Assembly (NCBI GenBank): GCA_023451415.1
Contig: JAEXZK010000227.1
Location: 1-5,510 of the forward strand
Direction of reading: 5' to 3'
DNA length: 5,510 nucleotides
Origin: Bacillota bacterium
GTDB taxonomy: Bacteria; Bacillota; Clostridia; Oscillospirales; Ruminococcaceae
Below, piece by piece: positions 1 through 5,428 of this stretch. The notes under the pieces are model-generated. The model did no database searches and had not been told where the DNA came from. It saw only the letters and a list, made by a program, of their open reading frames with translations. Numbering within the stretch: position 1 is the first letter of the stretch; every line of letters starts with the position of its first letter. The position numbers and the translations under genes were made by a program.

Positions 1-1310
1 CCGCCCAGCGCCAGGAGGGCCAGCATATTGGGCACCGCCATCAGGCCGTTGAGGGTGTCCGCCACCTCCCACACCGTCTCCAGATCCATGGACGCGGCCA
101 GAACGGTCACCAGGACATAGGCGCCCCGGTAGAGGCCCACCGCTTTGGAGCTGCCTCCGGTGAGATGCTCCACCGCCCGCTGGCCGTAGTATGCCCAGCC
201 TATGATGGCCGCCAGGGCAAAGCAGACCAGGGAGATGGCCACCACCGCCGAACCCCAGGGCCCCAGGCTGCGTTGGAAGGCTGCCGCGGTGAGGGCGGAG
301 CCGTCCAGCCCCGAGAGCCATAGCGGACCGGAGGAGAGAAGGATCAGCGCTGTAAAGGTGCAGACCACCATGGTATCCGCAAAGACTTCAAAAATTCCCC
401 ACATCCCCTGCTCCACCGGGCTGTCGGTATCGGCGGAAGCGTGGGCGATGGGGGCGCTGCCCAGCCCCGCCTCATTGGTGAAAACACCCCTGGAAACCCC
501 CATCCGCACCGCCTGGGCCAGGGTATAGCCTCCCGCGCCCCCCAGGGCGGCCTGCGGGGTAAAGGCGCACTGGAAGATCATTTCCAGGGCCCCGGGCACC
601 TGGGCCCTGTTCTGCCACAGCACCATCCCTCCGCAGATCATATAAAACAGGGACATCAGAGGAATCGCCGCCTGGGTGAAGGAGGATATCCTACCGATCC
701 CGCCCACGATGACCAGGGCAACCATCACCCCCGCGGCCAGGCCGCTGACGGCGGTGGGGATCTGGAAGCGGCTCTGGAGGGCCGCGGCCATGGAGTGGAC
801 CTGGGTGGCGCTGCCCATCCCAAAGGAAGCCAGCATACAGCAAAAGGAAAAAAAAGCCGCCAGCCAGCCGGCCCCCAGCCCCTTTTGGATATAGGTCATG
901 GGGCCCCCCTGCCACCCGCCTCCCGGGGCCCGCTCCCGATAGTGGACGGCCAGCACCACCTCGGCGTATTTTGTCATCATCCCAAAGAAGGCGGATACCC
1001 ACATCCAAAAGACAGCCCCCGGCCCCCCCGCCACAATGGCGGTGGCTATGCCCGCCACATTGCCGGTGCCCATGGTGCCCCCCAGGGCCGTGGTCATGGC
1101 CTGGAAGGGGCTGACCCCGCCGGCGCTCTCCCGCCTCCGGGAAAAGATGCTCCCCGCTGTGCGGCGGAGCACCGTCCCAAAGCGGCGGACCTGCAGCCAG
1201 CCGGTCCCAAGGGTGAAGCGCACCCCCACCCCCATCATAAAGGCCACCATAGCGGGCCCCCAGAGCAGGGCCCCCAGCAGCTCGTTCCATTCCAGCAAGC
1301 GCTCTATCAC
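1..1310 (-). CDS. AGCS-family sodium:alanine/glycine symporter (C-terminus cut by window edge)
   Basis: Integral membrane transporter expected to import alanine or glycine with Na+ across the cytoplasmic membrane (AlsT/DagA/AgcS type). My minus-strand translation runs 436 codons without a stop or frameshift to the left edge. Family members are usually about 450-490 residues, so only a short C-terminal piece is missing. Diagnostic segments are GTMGTGNVAGIATAIVAGGP (residues 78-97), GGPGAVFWMWVSAFFG (95-110), which fits the sodium:alanine symporter signature, and GVSRGVFTNEAGLGSAPIAH (271-290). GWAYYGQR (371-378) is also typical. Several hydrophobic spans are seen, for example near 14-30, 150-168, 190-206, 216-231 and 354-373. 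The start is the GTG at 1308-1310, chosen because GGGGAGG lies 8 nt upstream; the ATG at 1333-1335 is out of frame and soon hits a stop. Family assignment is firm; alanine versus glycine cannot be decided from sequence. Confidence 0.95.
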   Translation of the reverse strand, partial: MIERLLEWNELLGALLWGPAMVAFMMGVGVRFTLGTGWLQVRRFGTVLRRTAGSIFSRRRESAGGVSPFQAMTTALGGTMGTGNVAGIATAIVAGGPGAVFWMWVSAFFGMMTKYAEVVLAVHYRERAPGGGWQGGPMTYIQKGLGAGWLAAFFSFCCMLASFGMGSATQVHSMAAALQSRFQIPTAVSGLAAGVMVALVIVGGIGRISSFTQAAIPLMSLFYMICGGMVLWQNRAQVPGALEMIFQCAFTPQAALGGAGGYTLAQAVRMGVSRGVFTNEAGLGSAPIAHASADTDSPVEQGMWGIFEVFADTMVVCTFTALILLSSGPLWLSGLDGSALTAAAFQRSLGPWGSAVVAISLVCFALAAIIGWAYYGQRAVEHLTGGSSKAVGLYRGAYVLVTVLAASMDLETVWEVADTLNGLMAVPNMLALLALG

Positions 1311-1318
1311 CTGTTCCG

Positions 1319-1325
1319 CCTCCCC
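1319..1325 (-). promoter_or_regulatory. Ribosome binding site of the AGCS symporter
   Basis: On the minus strand GGGGAGG sits 8 nt before the GTG at 1310. This spacing decides the non-ATG start, because no in-frame ATG lies between the upstream terminator and the conserved N-terminus. Confidence 0.75.
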
Positions 1326-1357
1326 TCTCCTTCCATTTGTATGGCGGTGGAAAGCCC

Positions 1358-1396
1358 AAAAGACCCCCGGTTGTCTGAAGCAACCGAGGGTCTTTT
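1358..1396 (-). terminator. Rho-independent terminator after the glyoxalase-like gene (symmetrical, possibly bidirectional)
   Basis: AAAAGACCC (1358-1366) pairs with GGGTCTTTT (1388-1396), then a C/A mismatch, then CGGTTG (1368-1373) pairs with CAACCG (1381-1386) around a 7-nt loop. On the minus strand the stem ends in TCTTTT, as expected for a terminator 34 nt past the stop codon of the VOC gene at 1430. The A/T flanks are symmetrical, so it could work in both directions, although no plus-strand gene ends here. It lies only 47 nt upstream of the symporter start codon. Confidence 0.85.
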
Positions 1397-1429
1397 AGAA
1401 AGATTAAAATTTTATGGAGAGAAGCCGCC

Positions 1430-1801
1430 CTATCGTTTGGCGGGGATAATTTCCAGCCAATAGCCGTCAGGGTCATTGATGAAGTAGATGCCCATTTCCT
1501 TATTCTCAAAGCAAATGACGTCCATCTCTTTGTGATGCTTGTAGGCGGCGGCAAAGTCGTCAGTGGTAAAAGCGATGTGGGTCTCGTTGTCTCCCAGGTT
1601 GTAAGGATCCTGCCGGTCGGCCAGCCAAGTCAGTTCGATCTGGCAGCTGGAGGTTTTGTCTGCCATAAAGACCAGCTTGAACTTGCCTTCGGGGTTTTCC
1701 TTGACCCGGACCACTTCCAGGCCCAGAGCCTCCTGGTAGAACGCGATGCTCTTTTCCAAATCAAAGACGTTGATGTTGGTGTGTACCATTGTAAAGGACA
1801 T
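1430..1801 (-). CDS. gloA: Glyoxalase I-like VOC-superfamily protein (lactoylglutathione lyase family)
   Basis: Small soluble enzyme of 123 residues made of two beta-alpha-beta-beta-beta vicinal-oxygen-chelate modules. By family it would isomerise the hemithioacetal of methylglyoxal and a thiol to the lactoyl thioester, in the cytoplasm, with a divalent metal such as Ni2+. The four metal ligands of bacterial glyoxalase I all appear to be present: His7 (MVHTNINV), Glu56 (QIELTW), His75 (ETHIAF) and Glu117 (GYWLEIIP). The conserved FYxExLGxE and NDPDGYWLEI segments are also seen, and the length is slightly below the ~135 residues of E. coli GloA. The start is the ATG at 1799-1801, 8 nt from GGGAGG; the in-frame GTG at 1808-1810 overlaps that Shine-Dalgarno sequence and is less likely. 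Since most Clostridia lack glutathione, the physiological thiol or substrate is open and the gene symbol is a family-level guess. Confidence 0.9.
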   Translation of the reverse strand: MSFTMVHTNINVFDLEKSIAFYQEALGLEVVRVKENPEGKFKLVFMADKTSSCQIELTWLADRQDPYNLGDNETHIAFTTDDFAAAYKHHKEMDVICFENKEMGIYFINDPDGYWLEIIPAKR

Positions 1802-1809
1802 CGGCTCCA

Positions 1810-1815
1810 CCTCCC
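1810..1815 (-). promoter_or_regulatory. Ribosome binding site of the VOC gene
   Basis: GGGAGG on the minus strand, 8 nt before the ATG at 1801. It decides the start: the upstream in-frame GTG (1808-1810) would overlap this site. Confidence 0.75.
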
Positions 1816-1827
1816 TTCTGTGCTTTT

Positions 1828-1836
1828 AGTATACCA
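1828..1836 (-). promoter_or_regulatory. Extended -10 promoter of the VOC gene
   Basis: On the minus strand TGG is followed directly by TATACT, a TGn extended -10 with a hexamer one base from consensus. The predicted transcription start would be near 1821, giving a 5' leader of about 20 nt. The -35 region (about 1851-1856) has no good match, as is usual for extended -10 promoters. Confidence 0.6.
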
Positions 1837-2004
1837 TCCGGAGCCCCTCGATTCATCCTTTTGGGGTAAAAGAAGGGTTACAATCGTATTACTACCGGCG
1901 GGCAATGGGTTACAAAGCGCAATAAAGGACGGGCTTTTGTTCATAATAACAGATATAACTTGTAATCTTTGTGCGTTTCTCCCTAAAATTTTCCTCTTTG
2001 GTTT
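1837..2004. other. Intergenic gap, AT-rich toward the right; no gene seen
   Basis: This gap lies downstream of the anchored-protein gene and upstream of the VOC promoter. GGGTTACAA occurs twice (1875-1883 and 1907-1915), 32 bp apart. The part at 1930-2004 is AT-rich. I see no convincing stem plus T-tract for terminating the gene ending at 2005, so transcription of that gene may run toward the VOC gene. Confidence 0.4.
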
Positions 2005-2424
2005 TTAACTGATATAGTCCTCGATCATGGCGGTCAGTTCCTCATAGCTTGCGACGTAAAGGCCCTCCCGCAGCTGTTCCTGGTCATATTCGGGCAGGAG
2101 CTTGGTGTAGATGTCAAAAATCATCTCCGGCACCTCTTCCCCTTCCTTGATAATGCTCACCCGGCCCCCCCAGTCCTTGATGTAGTATCCGCTCTGGGGC
2201 TGGGAGGAGGAAGGCGCGGCCTCATAGGACCGGCTGGGGGGCTGTGCTGCCACAGCCGATGAGGGCTGGCCGCCCAGGCTGCTCCCGCCCACCGGCGTTT
2301 CCTCCGTATTCCGGCTTTCCTCCAGCACCGGTGCGGGGGCCGGCTCCGGCACCCGCGTCAGCGCTGTGCCGATGATCAGCGCTGCCGAAACTGCGGCCAC
2401 CGCCGCCAAATATCTTTTGAACAC
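2005..2424 (-). CDS. Membrane-anchored hypothetical protein with BofC-C-terminal-like domain
   Basis: 139 residues in three parts: a basic start and hydrophobic signal-anchor (about 5-22, after MFKR), a Pro/Ser/Ala/Gly-rich disordered linker (about 24-78), and a compact C-terminal domain (80-139). The domain opens YYIKDWGGRVSIIKEGEE, continues with LLPEYDQEQLREGLYV and ends in EELTAMIEDYIS. From memory of the family this resembles the C-terminal domain of BofC-like proteins of Firmicutes; in Bacillus, BofC restrains the SpoIVB sporulation protease. That match is inference and could not be searched. The domain should lie outside the membrane. I chose the GTG at 2422-2424 because AAGGGG lies 10 nt upstream and the product then starts with a classical signal-anchor. 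The ATG at 2448 (147 residues) and the ATG at 2520 (171 residues) are possible but lack a ribosome binding site that I can see. It is divergent from the PBP gene. Confidence 0.75.
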   Translation of the reverse strand: MFKRYLAAVAAVSAALIIGTALTRVPEPAPAPVLEESRNTEETPVGGSSLGGQPSSAVAAQPPSRSYEAAPSSSQPQSGYYIKDWGGRVSIIKEGEEVPEMIFDIYTKLLPEYDQEQLREGLYVASYEELTAMIEDYIS

Positions 2425-2434
2425 AGCAGGATGT

Positions 2435-2440
2435 CCCCTT
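2435..2440 (-). promoter_or_regulatory. Ribosome binding site for the GTG start of the anchored protein
   Basis: AAGGGG on the minus strand, 10 nt before the GTG at 2424. It is moderate in strength but better than anything before the in-frame ATGs at 2448 and 2520, and so favours the shorter protein. Confidence 0.5.
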
Positions 2441-2494
2441 TCTTCCATTGTTCTAGGACAAGTATGGGCAGAAAAGCCTGAAATCATACAGTTT

Positions 2495-2513
2495 TGCGGG
2501 ATGGGCTCCCGCA
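2495..2513. other. Small hairpin in the leader of the anchored-protein gene
   Basis: TGCGGGA (2495-2501) pairs perfectly with TCCCGCA (2507-2513) around a 5-nt loop. It is not followed by a T-tract on the minus strand, so it is not an obvious terminator. It may be a leader structure or may be chance. Confidence 0.3.
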
Positions 2514-2555
2514 GGGCCAAGGTTTAAAAAATCGTAACACTATTTGCCATTTCTG

Positions 2556-2564
2556 TGGTATAAT
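2556..2564 (+). promoter_or_regulatory. Possible extended -10 promoter, plus strand, inside palindrome copy 1
   Basis: TGG followed directly by consensus TATAAT (2559-2564), an extended -10. The -35 region (about 2535-2541, TAACACT) is weak. If used it would make a leader of about 320 nt before the PBP gene. Because the site is within a palindrome, the same motif exists on the other strand. Confidence 0.4.
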
Positions 2565-2579
2565 AACCGCATAGCGGTT

Positions 2580-2588
2580 ATTATACCA
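2580..2588 (-). promoter_or_regulatory. Possible extended -10 promoter, minus strand, mirror of the plus-strand site
   Basis: On the minus strand TGG then TATAAT (2585 down to 2580). TTGTCG at 2607-2602 lies 16 bp upstream and shares TTG with the -35 consensus. It would transcribe toward the anchored-protein gene with a leader of about 150 nt. Confidence 0.4.
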
Positions 2589-2646
2589 CCTATGGCCAAG
2601 ACGACAAGCGCCTCGATGGCCAATGATCCCACTCGCTGCGCTCATG

Positions 2647-2675
2647 GTATCATAGCCGCATAGCGGTTATGATAC
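2647..2675. repeat. Palindrome copy 2 (13-bp arms, one G:U)
   Basis: GTATCATAGCCGC (2647-2659) pairs with GCGGTTATGATAC (2663-2675) around the same ATA spacer. Relative to copy 1 (89 bp upstream) it has three differences. A to C in the left arm is matched by T to G in the right arm, and A to G leaves a G:U pair, so the stem is preserved. Confidence 0.9.
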
Positions 2676-2817
2676 TGGGATGCGCAGGCCATCCGCGTCA
2701 CACGGCACTCCGGCTGGGGATACACAGCGATGCCCTTATGGCTGGGCGGCAAGCGTCCCTGTCCGCGGCAGTGCAGGTTTCCTGCCCAATGGCCGATTAT
2801 CTTGTTTCTGCACTCAC

Positions 2818-2846
2818 GGCGCCACACCGCAGAGCGGTTATTTGAC
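2818..2846. repeat. Decayed palindrome copy 3
   Basis: Aligned to copy 2 with a 171-bp offset. ACCGC (2826-2830), spacer AGA and GCGGT (2834-2838) are kept, and GCGGTTATT continues as in copy 1, but the outer left arm no longer pairs. The preceding bases (2789-2819) also resemble those before copy 2 (2616-2646), which supports common origin. Confidence 0.6.
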
Positions 2847-2872
2847 AGCATTGTCCCTATTTCCTTCCCAAC

Positions 2873-2878
2873 AGGAGG
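2873..2878 (+). promoter_or_regulatory. Ribosome binding site of the PBP gene
   Basis: AGGAGG, 11 nt before the ATG at 2890. The spacing is on the long side, but this is the only strong site near a start codon in frame. It rules out the in-frame starts further upstream, which would translate through the palindromic repeats. Confidence 0.8.
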
Positions 2879-2889
2879 CGAATGTTAAT

Positions 2890-5337
2890 ATGAACCAATC
2901 CGGGAATTCTTCCGGCGGTGCGTCCCGCGGCGGCCGCAGCAGTTCTGGCAATTCACGCGGGGGGACTCCCCGCAGCGGCGGACAGCGGCGGGGCGCTTCC
3001 TCCGGCGGCGGGCCGGAGCGCAGCTCCAGAAAGCCAGCCAGTCCGGCCATCCGCGTCATCAAAAATATTTTCCGTGTCATAGCCGCCATTCTCATGCTGG
3101 GCATTATCGCCGGCTGTGTGGTGGGCTGCTGGCTGACGGTGTATGTATTCGATATTCTGGGTGATAACACCAAGATGTTCGACCTGGACGCCTTTAAGCT
3201 GAGCTACACCACCATACTCTATGCCGACGACCCCGAAACAGGTTCCCCCGTGGAACTCCAGCGTCTTTCCAGCCAGGATGGCAGCCGCATCTGGGTGGAC
3301 TTTGCCGACATTCCCGACGTGGTCAAGCACGCCACTATCGCCGTGGAGGATAAGCGCTTTATGACCCACACCGGCGTGGACTTCCAGCGCACCATCGCCT
3401 CTTTTGTCAACCTGGTGGGCCAGAAGATCGGCCTTCCCCTTTATGATGGTACCCCCGGCGGTTCCACCATCACCCAGCAGGTGATACGGAACCTCTCCGA
3501 TGACCGCGAAGTCTCCGTCCCCCGTAAGATACGGGAAATCTTCCGGGCCCTGAATCTGGAAAAGCACTACTCCAAGGACCAGATCCTGGAGTCCTACCTC
3601 AATGTCATCCCCTTCGGCAATAACACCAACGGCATCCAGGCCGCGGCCAACCTCTATTTCAACAAGGACGTGGGGGAGCTGACAGCCGCCCAAGCGGCCT
3701 CCATCATCGGTATCACCAACAACCCCACCCTTTACAACCCCTACACCAATTATGAGAACAACCAGGACCGCAAAGAGGACATCCTCTTCCTGATGCATGA
3801 GCAGAAATACCTCACCGACGCGGAATATGAAGCCGCTTTGGCGGAAAAGATCGTCTTTGACGAGAGCTCTGCCGAAAAGCGCTTTACCTATGATCAGAGC
3901 TACTTTGTGGATTACGTCATGGAAGACGTCATCAACGACCTGGTGGAAAAGCTGGGCTACACCGAAGCCGAAGCCACCTCGGCCCTGTACGGCGGCGGCT
4001 ACCGCATCTACACCACCGTAGACCAGACCGTTCAGGGGAAGCTGGAAACCATCTACGAGAGCGTGGAGGAATACTTCCCCGCAGTGAGCAACGTGGATGA
4101 GTATCCCCAGTCCGCCTTTGTGGTGCTGGACCCCCGCGGCGCCATCAAGGGCGTGGTGGGCGGCACCGGCAAAAAAGAAGGCGCCCGGGTTTGGAACCGT
4201 GCCACCGACACCCGCCGGCAGCCTGGTTCCACCATCAAGCCCATCTCTTCCTATGCCCTGGCCTTTGAAAACGACCTGGTCAATTGGTCCACCCTCATCG
4301 AGGACGGTCCCTTTTCCATCAGCCCCGGTCCGGGGCAGCCGGAATGGAGCCCCCGGAACTATTACACTGGCTTCTATGGCTACATGATCCTGGAGGAGGC
4401 CCTCCAGCGGTCCACCAACATGATCCCCGTCCGCCTCTGCGATATGCTCACCCCCAAGTATTTGTGGACCTTTATGCACGACAGCCTCCATATCGGCTTG
4501 GTGGAGTCGGACATCGGCTACAGCCCCATGGCCCTGGGCTCCCTCACCTACGGCGTCACACCTATGGAAATGGCCGGCGCCTATCAGATCTTTGGCAACG
4601 GCGGCACCTACACCGAGCCCTATTCCTACACCAGGGTGCTGGATGCCAACGGCGAAGTGGTGCTGGAAAAGAACACCACCCCGACCCGGGTCCTCAGCTA
4701 TGAGACCGCCACTGTTATGAATAAGCTTCTCCAGCGGGTCACTACCGGGCCTTATGGTACCGGCACCCGGGCCAAATTCCGTTCGGATATCCCTGTGGCG
4801 GGCAAGACCGGTACCACCGACGATGATGTGGACCAGTGGTTTATCGGCGTCACCCCCTATTATGTGGGCGTCTGCTGGATGGGATTTGACGAACAGATCG
4901 TTATGGAGGAGGACGAGAGCGGGCAGCGCGTTCCCGTCAAGGACGCATATGGCAACACCGTCCCTCACAGCATCGGGTACCGCAACCTCCCCTATCCGCC
5001 GCCGCTCCTCTGGAACACCGTGATGTCCTCCATCCATGAGGACCTGCCCGGCAAGGATTTTGAAGGCAGCGCCAGTGTTGTATCCCAGGCCTACTGCAAG
5101 GATACCGGCTATGCCGCCACCGCCGACTGTCCCAACACCGGCACCGGCTGGTACAAGCCCATGAACATCCCCACCCCCTGCCCCTACCACGGCTCGGGCC
5201 TGGAGGAAAACTTCCATCTGGCCGGCGATAAGCCATGGCTCAACGAGGAAGTTCCCAGGGATTCTGACGGGGACGGCGAAGATGACGAGGATAAGCCCCG
5301 CAAAAACACCTCCGGCGCCTGGTACAACGACGACTGA
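2890..5337 (+). CDS. ponA: Bifunctional class A penicillin-binding protein (PBP1A-type: GT51 glycosyltransferase + transpeptidase)
   Basis: Complete 815-residue membrane-anchored peptidoglycan synthase that polymerises lipid II into glycan strands and cross-links stem peptides outside the membrane. The cytoplasmic tail (1-50) is rich in Gly, Ser and Arg. A transmembrane anchor follows at about 62-88. The GT51 domain spans about 125-290, with catalytic Glu153 in VEDKRF, GGSTITQQ (190-197), RKIRE (212-216) and ESYLNVIPFG with Glu234. The transpeptidase spans about 405-680, with nucleophile Ser447 in STIK (447-450), STN (508-510) and KTGTT (639-643). All key residues of both activities are present. 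The C-terminus has Cys736, Cys747 and Cys764 in a CKDTGYAAT-ADC-TPCPYH pattern typical of clostridial PBP1A tails, then an acidic stretch (791-801). No PASTA domain is seen. The start ATG has AGGAGG upstream; 70 further in-frame codons upstream read through repeats and are not credible. The gene symbol is by family only. Confidence 0.97.
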   Translation: MNQSGNSSGGASRGGRSSSGNSRGGTPRSGGQRRGASSGGGPERSSRKPASPAIRVIKNIFRVIAAILMLGIIAGCVVGCWLTVYVFDILGDNTKMFDLDAFKLSYTTILYADDPETGSPVELQRLSSQDGSRIWVDFADIPDVVKHATIAVEDKRFMTHTGVDFQRTIASFVNLVGQKIGLPLYDGTPGGSTITQQVIRNLSDDREVSVPRKIREIFRALNLEKHYSKDQILESYLNVIPFGNNTNGIQAAANLYFNKDVGELTAAQAASIIGITNNPTLYNPYTNYENNQDRKEDILFLMHEQKYLTDAEYEAALAEKIVFDESSAEKRFTYDQSYFVDYVMEDVINDLVEKLGYTEAEATSALYGGGYRIYTTVDQTVQGKLETIYESVEEYFPAVSNVDEYPQSAFVVLDPRGAIKGVVGGTGKKEGARVWNRATDTRRQPGSTIKPISSYALAFENDLVNWSTLIEDGPFSISPGPGQPEWSPRNYYTGFYGYMILEEALQRSTNMIPVRLCDMLTPKYLWTFMHDSLHIGLVESDIGYSPMALGSLTYGVTPMEMAGAYQIFGNGGTYTEPYSYTRVLDANGEVVLEKNTTPTRVLSYETATVMNKLLQRVTTGPYGTGTRAKFRSDIPVAGKTGTTDDDVDQWFIGVTPYYVGVCWMGFDEQIVMEEDESGQRVPVKDAYGNTVPHSIGYRNLPYPPPLLWNTVMSSIHEDLPGKDFEGSASVVSQAYCKDTGYAATADCPNTGTGWYKPMNIPTPCPYHGSGLEENFHLAGDKPWLNEEVPRDSDGDGEDDEDKPRKNTSGAWYNDD

Positions 5338-5396
5338 TCCTCCAGCGCGCAAAAATCATCTGTTCCCGGAAGATCCTGTCAAGAGATACAATAAAT

Positions 5397-5428
5397 ATCC
5401 CCCCGCAAAGCGGGGGGGATTTCAGTTT
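5397..5428 (+). terminator. Rho-independent terminator of the PBP gene
   Basis: CCCCCCGC (5399-5406), loop AAA, then GCGGGGGG (5410-5417) and a further G, followed by ATTTCAGTTT. The stem is very GC-rich with a moderately T-rich tail. It lies about 60 nt after the stop codon at 5337. Confidence 0.85.

Larger units (their letters stand above)
2555..2589. repeat. Perfect palindrome, copy 1 (16-bp arms, 3-nt spacer)
   Basis: GTGGTATAATAACCGC (2555-2570) and GCGGTTATTATACCAC (2574-2589) are exact reverse complements around ATA. As RNA or cruciform it would form a 16-bp stem with a triloop. There is no T-run after it, so it is not a standard terminator. It belongs with two related copies at 2647 and 2818. 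Confidence 0.95.
2590..2846. repeat. Degenerate linker repeats between the palindromes
   Basis: TATGGC...CAAGCG occurs at about 2591-2609 and again at about 2737-2754. ATGGCC-AT-ATC followed by CTGC-CTCA-GG occurs at about 2616-2647 and 2789-2819, with one- to two-base indels. The second unit contains about 80 extra bases (within 2676-2736 and 2755-2787). No convincing gene lies in 2425-2889; open frames here conflict with the palindromes. Confidence 0.5.

Noticed and set aside
441..1463. 340-codon plus-strand frame antisense to the symporter
   Set aside because: Pro/Gly/His-rich translation with no family resemblance; it crosses the terminator and the end of the VOC gene.
691..1554. Long minus-strand open frame overlapping the symporter and VOC genes
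   Set aside because: It is out of frame with the symporter, whose own frame carries unmistakable AGCS motifs, and it reads through the terminator. The composition is typical of a high-GC shadow.
2555..2589. Palindrome copy 1 as a transcription terminator
   Set aside because: It has no T-tract on either side, lies between the starts of divergent genes rather than after a gene, and has a paired relative with pairing-preserving changes.
2555..2846. CRISPR array
   Set aside because: Only two good copies plus one decayed copy, unequal spacers of about 60 and 140 bp that resemble each other, and no cas genes.
2642..2851. 69-codon minus-strand frame in the intergenic repeat cluster
   Set aside because: It spans the second palindrome and the decayed third copy, has no clear Shine-Dalgarno sequence and no recognisable protein features.
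2680..2889. N-terminal extension of the PBP by 70 codons
   Set aside because: It would translate through the linker and decayed palindrome, lacks a ribosome binding site, and precedes a clear AGGAGG plus ATG at 2890.
2882..2893. Three-codon upstream ORF (ATG TTA ATA TGA) overlapping the PBP start
   Set aside because: Only 3 nt separate it from AGGAGG, too close for efficient initiation; probably chance, although the ATGA overlap is neat.
2953..5352. 799-codon open frame antisense to the PBP gene
   Set aside because: An antisense shadow of a GC-rich gene; Gly/Val/His-rich without any domain, while the plus-strand frame has every GT51 and transpeptidase motif.
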